NCBI GenBank assembly: GCA_018902545.1
Contig: JAHIQM010000016.1
Span: 62,001-126,000 of the forward strand
Length of the DNA: 64,000 bases
Reading direction: 5' to 3'
From: Pseudomonadota bacterium
Lineage (GTDB): Bacteria > Desulfobacterota > Desulfovibrionia > Desulfovibrionales > Desulfomicrobiaceae
The notes beneath the pieces were generated by a model. The model saw nothing but the letters and a program-made list of their open reading frames with translations. It searched no databases and was not told where the DNA came from. Positions 19,651-28,376 of this stretch are shown here, one piece after another. The position numbers and the translations under genes are program-made. Within the stretch, counting starts at the first letter, position 1; every line of letters starts with the position of its first letter.

Positions 19651-20864
19651 GGAGCCTCCCCAGGTTGATCAGGATAATGGAAGATCCGGTTCTCGTAATT
19701 GCGCAGCACCACGCCCTGTTCGTCGCGGCCCTGGAAATAGTCTGGCTGCAACGGCACCTTGCCCCCGCCGCCGGGAGCGTCGATGACATAGGTCGGAATG
19801 CAGTAGCCCGAGGTATGTCCGCGCAGCCCCCGAATGATGGAAAGCCCCTTGTCCACTGGGGTGCGGAAATGGCTTGATCCGGGAATGGGGTCGCACTGGT
19901 AAAGGTAATAGGGGCGGACGCGATTACGGATCAGGCCGTGCATGAGCTTTTTCATGGTCGCCACGTCGTCGTTGACGCCAGAAAGCAGCACGGTCTGGCT
20001 GCCGAGCGGGATGCCCCCGTCGGCCAGACGGTTGCAGGCCAGAGCCGTATCCGGGGTGATCTCGTCGGGATGAGTGAAATGCAGGCTGATGAACAGCGGA
20101 TGATAGCGACGCAACATGCGCACCAGCTTCGGGGTTATACGCTGGGGCAGCACGGCCGGAACCTTGGACCCGATGCGGATGATCTCCACATGGGGGATGG
20201 CGCGCAGCTGGGACAAGAGCCACTCGATCTTCATGTCCGGCAGGGTCAGGGGGTCGCCGCCGGAGAGCAATACGTCGCGCACCTCGTCGTGCTCGCGGAT
20301 GTAGTCCAGGGCGACCTGCCAGCTACGCATGTCGGAGCGGTGCCCGGCCTTGCCGACCAGCCTGGAGCGCGTGCAGTAGCGGCAATAGGTCGAACAGAAC
20401 TCCGTGACCAGAAAAAGCGCCCGGTCCGGATAGCGGTGCACGATGCCGGGCACGGGGCTGTGTCCCTCCTCCCCGAGCGGGTCGGACTCCTCGAAAGGCA
20501 GGATCAACGTCTCGCGGACATCGGGCAGGATGCAGCGGCGCAAACTCTCGCTGCGGGAGGCGACCCAAAGATAATACGGCGTGGCCGCAACGGGCAGACA
20601 GCGTCCGTTCTTCTCGAACCCCAGCGCATCCACGCCAAGAATTTTGGCCATGGCCGGGGCGGACGTCACGCGATGCTTGAGCTGCCAGCGCCAGTTGTCC
20701 CAGTCCTTTTGCACGGCACCGGGGAAATGGGCGTTCATGAAGTTTTTGCGATGGGCCCAGATATTGAGCTCAAAGTCTTCGGAAAGTGAGGGTATAGAGG
20801 GAGGTTCGGCCAGCTCCGGGCTTAATTCTGAAGGCTGTGTCGTAACAATTTCGACAACGTCCAT
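19635..20864 (-). CDS. kamA: Lysine 2,3-aminomutase-family radical SAM enzyme
   Basis: A 409-aa PLP- and SAM-dependent aminomutase. The radical SAM cluster ligands are Cys157, Cys161 and Cys164 (CxxxCxxC), the SAM-binding SGGDPL is near residue 201, and the PLP lysine is Lys339 in FRTPVDKG. The two aspartates that in lysine 2,3-aminomutase hold the substrate's epsilon-amino group appear conserved: Asp282 in LADGG and Asp325 in YQCD. Glutamate-type enzymes differ there, so L-lysine to beta-lysine is the favoured reaction. TSGYCIPTYVIDAPGGGGK near the C-terminus is diagnostic for the family. It leads a four-gene operon whose genes all overlap, linking it to two ATP-grasp ligases and a GNAT. A TTGACA lies upstream without a clear -10. 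Confidence 0.92.
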   Translation of the reverse strand: MDVVEIVTTQPSELSPELAEPPSIPSLSEDFELNIWAHRKNFMNAHFPGAVQKDWDNWRWQLKHRVTSAPAMAKILGVDALGFEKNGRCLPVAATPYYLWVASRSESLRRCILPDVRETLILPFEESDPLGEEGHSPVPGIVHRYPDRALFLVTEFCSTYCRYCTRSRLVGKAGHRSDMRSWQVALDYIREHDEVRDVLLSGGDPLTLPDMKIEWLLSQLRAIPHVEIIRIGSKVPAVLPQRITPKLVRMLRRYHPLFISLHFTHPDEITPDTALACNRLADGGIPLGSQTVLLSGVNDDVATMKKLMHGLIRNRVRPYYLYQCDPIPGSSHFRTPVDKGLSIIRGLRGHTSGYCIPTYVIDAPGGGGKVPLQPDYFQGRDEQGVVLRNYENRIFHYPDQPGEAPCSLA

Positions 20865-21181
20865 GGTTTCCCCTGCGCACGTAAAAATTTTCCAAGAGAT
20901 GAAAACTCGCCTGTCAAAGCAACATTCTGAAATAATAAATAATTATTGATTAAAATTATCCTCGCGCGCCCGCATTTAAAGCCGGGCTTAAACGCATGTC
21001 CGCATATGCGACGGCTCATATTCCTTTCCCATTTCCTTGTCATCAGATTGGGGGGTACACAGCGCAAATTTTTTGAAATTTCGTGAATTATTTTGGAAGC
21101 GGCGCGGCAGGCTGAAACAGGGGTCAATAGAACCTGACTGAGCGAGAGCCTTGCTGAAACGGCAGAGGCAAAAAAGCCTGT
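20865..21181. promoter_or_regulatory. Leader region upstream of the kamA operon
   Basis: 317 bases with no convincing gene. On the minus strand a TTGACA hexamer lies at 20917-20912, but the sequence 17 bases on (TGGAAA) is a poor -10. The stretch 20925-20960 is very AT-rich. Short dyads such as CGCATATGCG occur near 21000. This is the only non-coding gap able to hold the promoter for the aminomutase operon. It also separates it from the upstream J-domain gene, which reads the same way, and no strong terminator is visible between them. Confidence 0.4.
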
Positions 21182-22156
21182 TTATTCGGGCTTTGAGGAC
21201 ACAATGCGCTTGTAGGTATCAAGCAGTTCGACAAAGGCGTCATGGTCCCCGCCCTTGTCCGGGTGCATGGACATGGCCTTCTTGCGGAAAACCCGCGCGA
21301 ACTCGCGCCGGGTCATGCTCCTGATCTCGGACATAGTCATGCCAAAGAGATCCCGCACCCGCTCCGGGGCGACAGGTTTAGGGCGCGGTCGGTGGCGGCG
21401 GAAATCATTCATGAAATCCTGAAAGATCCGTTCGAAGCCACCTGCCGCTGCGAACTCGAAATCATAATGCATGCACGCGTAGCGCCTCAGATACGCATGA
21501 ACGCCTCTGGGCAGACCGAACGCGAAGAGGGCGTCATCATACAGAAGGCAGAATTCGTGCATGAAGGCCTCGTCCATCTGCGCCGGATCCAGGGCTTCGG
21601 GCATGGTCCGGGCCGTGAGTTTGGCGAAATGGCGCTGCAGATTGAACGCGGCGTGGACGTAGTGCCGCGCTTCATCGAGGGACAGGGAGCGCTCCATGCG
21701 CAGGAAGAGTTGCTCGATCTCGTCCCGGCTCTTGCCCAGGAGCCGCAAAAAAAGCTTGGAGCTGACCTCGTCGATGCGGCTCAGGTTCACTTCGCCCGAA
21801 CGCAGGTATGCCATGCGCCTGCGATCAAACGGGTGCAGCGACCGGATGGCGTCTTCCTGGGTGCGAGTCAGCACTGTCCGCGCCCACCTGCCGCCTCTGT
21901 CCGCCCTGTCCCTGAAGCCCTGAGGCGCGAACGGGGCAAACGCCGCGTCGAGGGCATCCATGTCCAGATCCAGAACAGCAAGCCGTTCAAGCAATTCCTC
22001 GGCATAGGATATCCCGAAGCGGCCGAAATGGACCAGACGGCCAGGGTCATCGCCAAGATCTGCCAGCATCTCGAATCCGAACCCGCCGTCCATGGGCACC
22101 GAACGCCGCAGTTCATAACGCACGCTCCGCCCGTCCCTGAGTACCGCTACGTACAT
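21182..22156 (-). CDS. Unknown protein with C-terminal J domain
   Basis: A 324-aa soluble protein. Residues 1-240 show no family I recognise; they are rich in charged helices and include RRMAYLRSGEVNLSRIDEVSSKLF. The last 60 residues form a DnaJ-type J domain: MTRREFARVFRKKAMSMHPDKGGDHDAFVELLDTYK, with the HPD tripeptide needed to stimulate DnaK. A J domain at the C-terminus is the reverse of classical DnaJ and suggests a co-chaperone for a specific client bound by the N-terminal part. The start codon follows the pyrC stop directly (TGATATG), so they are co-transcribed. Confidence 0.82.
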   Translation of the reverse strand: MYVAVLRDGRSVRYELRRSVPMDGGFGFEMLADLGDDPGRLVHFGRFGISYAEELLERLAVLDLDMDALDAAFAPFAPQGFRDRADRGGRWARTVLTRTQEDAIRSLHPFDRRRMAYLRSGEVNLSRIDEVSSKLFLRLLGKSRDEIEQLFLRMERSLSLDEARHYVHAAFNLQRHFAKLTARTMPEALDPAQMDEAFMHEFCLLYDDALFAFGLPRGVHAYLRRYACMHYDFEFAAAGGFERIFQDFMNDFRRHRPRPKPVAPERVRDLFGMTMSEIRSMTRREFARVFRKKAMSMHPDKGGDHDAFVELLDTYKRIVSSKPE

Positions 22157-22157
22157 A

Positions 22158-23141
22158 TCAGCCTGCCACCTGCCAGGCCAGGGTCTGGCCGGCTAGATAC
22201 GGGGTCACGCAGCCGATGCGCTCCGGCACGATCCACGCCCGGCGCTCAAGGCGCACCTGCCTGGGTATGGGGGTCAGGCCGTATGCCGCGCAGGCCCGGT
22301 CCGAGACAAAAGCCTGCAAACGGTCCAGGGCGCCAAGCTCCTCAAATAGTCCGGCCAGGGCAGGCAGGGCCACGGGCGCAGAAAAAATCCCGGCCGCACA
22401 GCCGGACGCTTCCTTGGCCTCAAGGGGATGGGGGGCCGTGTCGCTGCCGAAGAAAGCCTTGGGATGATTCAGGGCCGCCCGGCGCAGGGCGTCGCGATCC
22501 TCGGGCCGCTTGGCCACGGGCTTGCAAAACAGATGGGGCCGCATCAGCCCGCCCAGCACGTCATCCAGGGTGATGAGCAGATGATGCAGGGTGATGGTAG
22601 CGAAAAGATTGTCGAAGCGGTCCAGGAGTTCCACCCCGGCGCGGGTGGTGACGTGTTCAAGGACGATGCGCAGGCGGGGGAACGACCGCGCCCAGTCCTC
22701 GACCACGGGCAGGAAGAGAGCCTCGCGGTCCATGACGAACCCGCACCCTTCGCCGTGGACCAGCAGCGGGATGCCTAACTCCTCCATGATGGCCAGGGTA
22801 GCGCGCGCCTCATCCATGTCGGCCGGTCCGTCCTCGGAATTGGTGGTCATGCCTGCCGGGTAAAGCTTGACCCCGATGATGTGCGGCCGCGCTTCCAAGA
22901 GCTCGGCCCGGGAGTAGGCCCGGAAAAACAGGGTCATGAGCGGGGTGAAGGATTCCCCGACCGCGCGGAGGATGGCCTGCCGGTAATCCAGAACCTGCGC
23001 GAGGCTGGTCACGGGCGGCGTCAGGTTGGGCATGACCACGGCGGCGGCGAAGTCACGGGCCGTGTACGGCGCGACCAGATTCAGCATGTCGCCTTGGCGC
23101 AGGTGGACATGCATGTCCAGGGGAGAGTGCACGTTCAGCAT
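22158..23141 (-). CDS. pyrC: Dihydroorotase (type II)
   Basis: A 327-aa zinc amidohydrolase of pyrimidine synthesis that cyclises carbamoyl-aspartate to dihydroorotate. LDMHVHLR at residues 9-16 provides two zinc ligands. VKLYPAG near residue 90 holds the carboxylated lysine. HGE, LEHVTT and GSDTAPHPL supply the remaining metal and catalytic residues. Length and motifs match E. coli PyrC. The start is ATG at 23141, with GGAGG at ideal spacing; the in-frame upstream extension overlaps the yqaA gene and lacks family similarity. Confidence 0.95.
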   Translation of the reverse strand: MLNVHSPLDMHVHLRQGDMLNLVAPYTARDFAAAVVMPNLTPPVTSLAQVLDYRQAILRAVGESFTPLMTLFFRAYSRAELLEARPHIIGVKLYPAGMTTNSEDGPADMDEARATLAIMEELGIPLLVHGEGCGFVMDREALFLPVVEDWARSFPRLRIVLEHVTTRAGVELLDRFDNLFATITLHHLLITLDDVLGGLMRPHLFCKPVAKRPEDRDALRRAALNHPKAFFGSDTAPHPLEAKEASGCAAGIFSAPVALPALAGLFEELGALDRLQAFVSDRACAAYGLTPIPRQVRLERRAWIVPERIGCVTPYLAGQTLAWQVAG

Positions 23142-23166
23142 GAAACCTCCAGCAGGTATGAATATG

Positions 23167-23601
23167 TCAGGAAAAAAGATAGGCAAGAGCGGCGTAGCGG
23201 GCAAGCTTGCCCGCCAGCACGGGCAGGATGAAGCGGCTTAGGGGCAACCCGAAAAGTCCGGCCACGGCGCAAAGGGGGTCTCCGATGATCGGCGCCCAGG
23301 CCAAGAGGAGGCTCCACGCCCCGTAGCGTGCGAAAATGACACGCGCCCGCTCCCGGTCGGAGGCAGACAGACGCAACAGGCGGGCCAGGAAGGCCTCACT
23401 CCCCCACCGTCCAAGCCCCCAGGTCGTCACGGCGCCCAGGGTGTTGCCCACGGTGGCCGTGACCACGCAGGCCAGCGGATCAACCCCGGCCAGGAGCAAA
23501 GCGATGAGCCCGGCCTCAGACGCCACGGGGAGGACCGTAGCCGCAAGGAAGGAAAGCGCGAAGAGCCCGTAGAGTCCGTATTGGAGCAGCAGGTCTTCCA
23601 T
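23167..23601 (-). CDS. Small DedA/YqaA-like membrane protein
   Basis: A 144-aa inner-membrane protein with four hydrophobic segments. FLAATVLPVASEAGLIALL and VGNTLGAVTTWGLGRWG match the SNARE-associated/YqaA family, and WAPIIGDPLCAVAGLFGLPLSRF is the conserved re-entrant loop. Family members act in lipid transport or membrane homeostasis, though the role of the short YqaA type is not settled. The start lies one base after the dus stop codon. pyrC follows 25 bases later. Confidence 0.8.
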   Translation of the reverse strand: MEDLLLQYGLYGLFALSFLAATVLPVASEAGLIALLLAGVDPLACVVTATVGNTLGAVTTWGLGRWGSEAFLARLLRLSASDRERARVIFARYGAWSLLLAWAPIIGDPLCAVAGLFGLPLSRFILPVLAGKLARYAALAYLFS

Positions 23602-23602
23602 G

Positions 23603-24625
23603 TCAGGAGGTAAACAGAAACGCGTTGGGCGTTTTCGCGACCTGCGGCATCCTGCCCAGCACCCGCATGGCGTTGTCGGTCATTTCCTCCCGCGTCGCCC
23701 CGCGCGCCAGTTCCGGCCACAGGCTGTGCCCGTAGACGAAATTGGCGGCCAGATAGGGAAGGTACTTCTTGTACATCTTGATGGCCCTTTCCGGCGCAAA
23801 ATGCTTCCAGATCGAATCGATCATTTCCAGGGCCGTGCGCAGATAGATGTCCTCACTGGGCGAAAAACCGAGGGCCAGTTGGGCGAAGATCCAGGGGCGG
23901 GCAATGGCCATGCGCCCGATGGACACCCCGGCGCAGCCCGTTTCCCGCATCATTGTCATGCAATCCTCGGCGGAAAAGGCGTTGCCGTTGCCAAGCACGG
24001 GAATGGTGACGGCGTCGACCACGGCCCGGATATGTTCCCGTCTGGGTGGCCGGGAACGCCGATCCGGGGCGATGCGCGGGTGAAAGGTCAAGAGATCCGC
24101 GCCCGCGTCCTCGAAACGCCTGGCCAGGTCCACGGCCAGGTCCGCAGAATTCTCCCAGCCACTGCGAAACTTGACCATGACCGGGCAGCGCACCGCCTGC
24201 CGCACGGCCCGCACGATGGCCACGGCCCGCTCGGGGTCTTTCAGCAGCGCCGCCCCGTACCCCTTCTTGCAGATGGCGGACACGGAGCAGCCCATGTTGA
24301 TGTCCACGCCCAGAAGGCCCTCGGCCTCGATGCGCCGGGCCGCATCGGCCATGACTGCGGGCTCACCGCCGAAAATCTGGCAGACAAGACGTGCGGCCTC
24401 CTCGTCGCGCCAGCGGAACACGGGAGAATGATGGCGGCTCTCCTGCGGCACGGCGCGGGCGTTGCACATCTCCGAAACCATGAAGCCGAAGCCGCCGAAG
24501 CGGCCCAACACTTCGCGGTACGCCACGTGCCCCAGTCCGGCCATGGGCGCGAGCACAAGGGGCGAGGACAGGCTTAAGGACCCGACGTTCAAGGGGAGGG
24601 AAAACAGGGGGCTTAGTGGCGGCAT
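23603..24625 (-). CDS. dus: tRNA-dihydrouridine synthase (DusB-like)
   Basis: A 340-aa FMN enzyme that reduces uridines in the tRNA D-loop. APMAGLGHVAYREV is the N-terminal FMN strand. DINMGCSVSAICKKGYGAALL contains the catalytic cysteine. VMVKFRSGW and NGNAFSAEDC...GVSIGRMAIARPWIF are FMN phosphate contacts. An unusual feature is HPRIAPDRRSRPP where DusB normally has HGRTR-like residues. The start is set at ATG 24625, just after a terminator that ends the upstream gene; longer in-frame starts lie inside that terminator or the neighbouring gene. It may need its own weak promoter. Confidence 0.87.
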   Translation of the reverse strand: MPPLSPLFSLPLNVGSLSLSSPLVLAPMAGLGHVAYREVLGRFGGFGFMVSEMCNARAVPQESRHHSPVFRWRDEEAARLVCQIFGGEPAVMADAARRIEAEGLLGVDINMGCSVSAICKKGYGAALLKDPERAVAIVRAVRQAVRCPVMVKFRSGWENSADLAVDLARRFEDAGADLLTFHPRIAPDRRSRPPRREHIRAVVDAVTIPVLGNGNAFSAEDCMTMMRETGCAGVSIGRMAIARPWIFAQLALGFSPSEDIYLRTALEMIDSIWKHFAPERAIKMYKKYLPYLAANFVYGHSLWPELARGATREEMTDNAMRVLGRMPQVAKTPNAFLFTS

Positions 24626-24644
24626 GTAAGAAAAGCGCCCGGGT

Positions 24645-24673
24645 AAAAAAAAGCGTCCCCGATGGAGAGACGC
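24645..24673 (-). terminator. Rho-independent terminator after the DUF4079-like gene
   Basis: Reading the minus strand, GCGTCTC pairs with GGGACGC (one G-T wobble) around a seven-base loop, followed by eight T residues. It lies 20 bases upstream of the dus start, so it ends the upstream transcript or works as an attenuator for dus. Confidence 0.85.
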
Positions 24674-24698
24674 CTGTGCTTGATCATCATCTTCGTTT

Positions 24699-25124
24699 TC
24701 AGAGCAGAATGAAATTCCGGATAACACCGACTCCGGTAACCACCTGCGCCAGGGCCAGGAGCACGGCCACGCCGTTGAAGACGCCGTGCACCAGAGGCAG
24801 GTAGCGGCGCTTCTGGCGGTTGCGATCCATGATCAGCCCCGTAACGTAGCCGCCGGCGATGCAGGGCATCATGGACTGCCCGATCCAGTAGTGCGCTCCG
24901 GTGATGGTGTTCTGTCCCCAGGCTTGTTTCACGGCGTAAAGACCCAGGACCAGCCCGGCCATCCACAGAATGTGCGCATACTTGCCAAGCCGGACATGCT
25001 CGTCCCACATGAACCGACCTTTCTTTCCCATGTGGTTGGCCTGAAAACGGGGCCAGCCCAGGTACAGGACGTAGAGAGCCAGAGCGGTGGCCGCGAGTTG
25101 AAGCAGAGGATGAATCCAGAGCAT
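24699..25124 (-). CDS. DUF4079-like small membrane protein
   Basis: A 141-aa protein with four membrane segments (about residues 5-23, 48-65, 75-97 and 110-135). HPLLQ near the N-terminus, RLGKYAH near residue 46, GAHYWIG near residue 76 and LVHGVFNGVAVLL near residue 111 place histidines in or beside helices, as in cytochrome b561-like DUF4079 proteins. Heme binding is therefore possible but not shown. It is followed by its own terminator. Confidence 0.75.
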   Translation of the reverse strand: MLWIHPLLQLAATALALYVLYLGWPRFQANHMGKKGRFMWDEHVRLGKYAHILWMAGLVLGLYAVKQAWGQNTITGAHYWIGQSMMPCIAGGYVTGLIMDRNRQKRRYLPLVHGVFNGVAVLLALAQVVTGVGVIRNFILL

Positions 25125-25194
25125 GAGGCACTCCTTGCGGGCATTGATTGGACTAAAAATAAACGAGATCGATTCGGACTGCAGAGTGCATAGA

Positions 25195-25235
25195 TGAGGG
25201 GGGCAAAATTGACAAGTTCCTTCCGCCCCCCCTCA
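25195..25235 (-). other. G/C-tract hairpin downstream of the RND pump gene
   Basis: TGAGGGGGGC and GCCCCCCCTCA form a ten-base stem around a 20-base loop, starting 13 bases after the pump stop codon on the minus strand. It lacks a T tract, so it may stabilise the 3' end rather than terminate. Confidence 0.5.
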
Positions 25236-25247
25236 CGCGGCGCGCGG

Positions 25248-28200
25248 TCAGGCCCGGACGGCCCCTCTCTTGCCTGCCCGGCGCGCGGCAAGCCACTGCC
25301 TGCCGCCATCCTGCAGGGAGCAGAGCACCGGGACCACGACCAGGGTCAGCAGCGTGGCCACCAGAAGCCCGAAGATGACCGCCACGGCCATCGGCCCCCA
25401 CCACTGCGCCGACTCCGATTCCGTGATCAGCTTCCATTTAAAAAAGTCGAAGCTCACTCCAAGGGCCATGGGCAAAAGGCCAAGGATGGTGGTCAGCGCC
25501 GTGAGCAGCACCGGGCGGAAGCGGGTCAGCCCGGCCTCAAGCAGGGCCTCGCGCGTCTCCATGCCTTTTGCCTTGAGTTGCTCGAAATAGTCGATGAGCA
25601 CGATGGCGTTGTTGACGACCACCCCGGCCAGGGAGATGACGCCAACGCCGGTCATGATGATCCCGAAAGCCGTCCCGGTAATGAGCAATCCCGCGAACAC
25701 ACCGATGAAAGACAGCACCACCGAGGTCAGCACGATAAGCGGGGTGACCATGGAATTGAACTGAGCCACCAGCACCATGAAGATGAGAAAAATGGCGGCG
25801 ACAAAGGCTTCGCTCAAGAATTCCTGGGCCTTGCGCTGCTCTTCCTGTTCACCGGCAAAGCTGTAGGTGTACCCGCGCGGCCAGGTCAAGGCCGCAAGCT
25901 TGCCTTCAAGCTCGCGGATGATGTCGTTGGCGAGCCTGCCGCTGACATCGGACGAGACCGTGACCACCCTTTTTTGATCCTTGTGGTTGATGGCCCCGAG
26001 GCCACTGGCCAGCTCCACCCGAGCCAGTGTGGTCAAAGGCACGGGATCGCCGTCCGGGCCGGAGACTGTAATGCGGCGCAGGGATTCCACCGACTCCCTG
26101 TCCTTGCGGGGCAGCTTGCCGATAATATCGTATTCGTCCTTGCCCTCGCGGAAGACCCCGACCTTGGCTCCGTTGATGGCCGACTTCACGGTATAGGCGA
26201 CGGTGTAGGTATCAAGGCCCAGGAGCGCGGTTTTCTCCTTGTCGACCCGAATCTGGATCTCCGGCTTTCCGGTGACCAGATTGTCTTTCATGTCGACGAT
26301 GCCGGGGATGTCGCGCATGAGCGCGCGAACCTGCTCCACAATCCCGGCCAGCACCTGCATGTCGTCACCGTAAATCTCAAGGCTGATGGGGTCGCCGGTG
26401 GGCGGCCCCTCGTTGTCCTTCTCCACGCGCACTTCCGCGCCCGTGATCAATGCGGCCAGCCTGTCCCGAACCTCCGAGATAATCTCCGAAGAGTGCCGCG
26501 TACGCTCGCCGATGGGCACGAAATCCAGGGTCACGGAGCCCAGATGCGTGCCGCTTCCGCCACCGCCGAAATCTCCCCCCGTAGCCGCTCCGGTGTTGCC
26601 GATGACATAGCGCACGTCTTCATACTCGGAGCAGACGTCTTCGATGATCCGGATGTAACGATCGGTAGCGTCAAGATTGGTGCCCACGGGCAGTTTGACG
26701 TTGGCATAGGCCCGCTTGGGTTCTGTTTCGGGAAAAAACTCAACGCCCTTGCCGAATTTGCCAAAGGCCAGGGCCGACCCGATCAACATGACCACGCAAA
26801 CCCCAAGGACCAGCGCCCTGTGGCTCAGGGCCCATTTCAAAAGCCACAGATAGACCCTCTTGGACCTGGACCGGGCGATATTTCCGTCACTTGCGAAGCG
26901 CGTGGGCGCGGCGGTCTGATAGCGCGCGGAGAGGACCGGGTTGATCACCAGGGCCACAAAAAGAGAGCCCGCGAGCGTCAGGATGACTGTCTTGGGCAGA
27001 AAGGACATGAATCCGCCCATGATTCCGGGCCAGAAGATCATGGGAAAAAATGCGCCGATGGTGGTCAAGGTCGAGGTGATGACCGGCCAGGCCACTTCGC
27101 TGGTTCCGTCGAGGGCGGCCTGGAAGCGGTCCTTGCCCTCCTGCATGTGGCGGTAGATGTTCTCCACGATGACGATGCCGTTGTCGACCAGCATACCGAG
27201 CGCAAGGATGAGGGAAAAGAGGACGACCATGTTTAAAGTGATGTCCAGCAGGCGCAGGAGCGCAAAGGTGATGAGCATGGACACCGGGATGGCCACGGAC
27301 ACAAACACGGCGGACCGCCCGCCGATAAAGATGAGCACCACGCAGAGAACCAGTATGAGGCCGGTCAGGATGTTGTTTTCCAGATCGGCGACCATGTTGC
27401 GGATGTCCTCGGCCATGTCCGCGGTCAGGCTGATGGTCAGGGTGGGCGGCAGAAGAAGGCGCATCTCCTCCACCACGGCGGCGATGCGGTCGTTGATGTC
27501 GATGATGTTCTCGCCGCTGCGTTTGACCACCTGCAGGGTTACCGCGTTTTCGCCGTTCAACCGGCTCATGCTGGTCGGGTCCTTGTAGTGGTCGCGGATG
27601 GTCGCCAGGTCGCGCAGGTAGACGGGCTTGCCGTCGCGCACGAAGGCCACGATGGAATCGATCTCTGCCGGATTCTGAAAATCTTCGGGCACGCGCACCT
27701 GATAGCGCATGTCGCCGATATCCATCGATCCACCGGGCATGTTCACGTTGCTGCGCTCCACCGATTGCAGCATGGCGGTGAAGGGCACCTTGTAAGCGCC
27801 GACTCGGTCAAGGTCGAATTCCACGTGGATTTCGCGCTCAAGGCCTCCGATGATGCGGGCGTCAAGCACGCCGGGAATGGACTCGAAACGGTCTTCCAGA
27901 TCTTCGGCAAAGACCTTCAGGCGTTTGAGGCTAAAGGGGCCGGACAAGACCACCTGAATGATGGGCATGTCGGAAAAGTTCATCTCGCTGACCAGCGGAT
28001 CGTCTTCGAGTTCCGAAGGCAGGTCGCCCGAGGCCTGATCGACCTTGTCGCGGACCTTTTGCAGGGCGTCGTCGATGTCCACGCTGGGCAAAAACTTGAT
28101 GGCGATGGTGGACTTGCCGTCGTCGGACTGCGAGGTCAGCTCTTCCACCCCCTCCAGGCCCTTGAGCTTGCGCTCCAGAGGGACGGTCACCAGCTTTTCC

Positions 28201-28376
28201 ATGTCCTCCGGCGCAACACCCTCGTAGTCAGTGGTCACGAAGATGTAGGGGATCTGGATGTCGGGCGCGGCCTCGCGCGGAAGCTTGGCGTAACTGTACA
28301 GCCCCGCCACGATAATCAGCAGCAGGGAGACCATGACCAGCGGCTGGCGGCGCTGTGCGGTTTCGTTGACGATCAT
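25248..28376 (-). CDS. RND-family efflux pump (AcrB/HAE1-like)
   Basis: A 1042-aa proton-driven inner-membrane transporter with 12 helices and two large periplasmic loops. PREAAPDI, VTTDYEGVAPEDMEKLVTVPLE and GEN-rich pore motifs match the HAE1 class. In helix 4 the sequence is LVDNGIVIVEN, so the second of the two aspartates known from AcrB is asparagine. In helix 10 VVNNAIVLID has asparagine where AcrB has its essential lysine. These changes are common in distant RND pumps and imply a different proton relay. It starts in a four-base overlap with the adaptor gene. No outer-membrane channel gene is adjacent, so a separate TolC-like protein must be shared. Confidence 0.93.
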   Translation of the reverse strand: MIVNETAQRRQPLVMVSLLLIIVAGLYSYAKLPREAAPDIQIPYIFVTTDYEGVAPEDMEKLVTVPLERKLKGLEGVEELTSQSDDGKSTIAIKFLPSVDIDDALQKVRDKVDQASGDLPSELEDDPLVSEMNFSDMPIIQVVLSGPFSLKRLKVFAEDLEDRFESIPGVLDARIIGGLEREIHVEFDLDRVGAYKVPFTAMLQSVERSNVNMPGGSMDIGDMRYQVRVPEDFQNPAEIDSIVAFVRDGKPVYLRDLATIRDHYKDPTSMSRLNGENAVTLQVVKRSGENIIDINDRIAAVVEEMRLLLPPTLTISLTADMAEDIRNMVADLENNILTGLILVLCVVLIFIGGRSAVFVSVAIPVSMLITFALLRLLDITLNMVVLFSLILALGMLVDNGIVIVENIYRHMQEGKDRFQAALDGTSEVAWPVITSTLTTIGAFFPMIFWPGIMGGFMSFLPKTVILTLAGSLFVALVINPVLSARYQTAAPTRFASDGNIARSRSKRVYLWLLKWALSHRALVLGVCVVMLIGSALAFGKFGKGVEFFPETEPKRAYANVKLPVGTNLDATDRYIRIIEDVCSEYEDVRYVIGNTGAATGGDFGGGGSGTHLGSVTLDFVPIGERTRHSSEIISEVRDRLAALITGAEVRVEKDNEGPPTGDPISLEIYGDDMQVLAGIVEQVRALMRDIPGIVDMKDNLVTGKPEIQIRVDKEKTALLGLDTYTVAYTVKSAINGAKVGVFREGKDEYDIIGKLPRKDRESVESLRRITVSGPDGDPVPLTTLARVELASGLGAINHKDQKRVVTVSSDVSGRLANDIIRELEGKLAALTWPRGYTYSFAGEQEEQRKAQEFLSEAFVAAIFLIFMVLVAQFNSMVTPLIVLTSVVLSFIGVFAGLLITGTAFGIIMTGVGVISLAGVVVNNAIVLIDYFEQLKAKGMETREALLEAGLTRFRPVLLTALTTILGLLPMALGVSFDFFKWKLITESESAQWWGPMAVAVIFGLLVATLLTLVVVPVLCSLQDGGRQWLAARRAGKRGAVRA

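Noticed and set aside
20889-20917. Sigma-70 promoter of kamA from TTGACA at 20917-20912
   Set aside because: The -10 at normal spacing (TGGAAA) is poor, so it is only mentioned in the leader entry.
25194-27236. Long open frame on the plus strand opposite the RND pump gene
   Set aside because: It is rich in H/D/G/R with no motif, lies wholly antisense to a clear pump gene, and long antisense frames are expected at this GC content.
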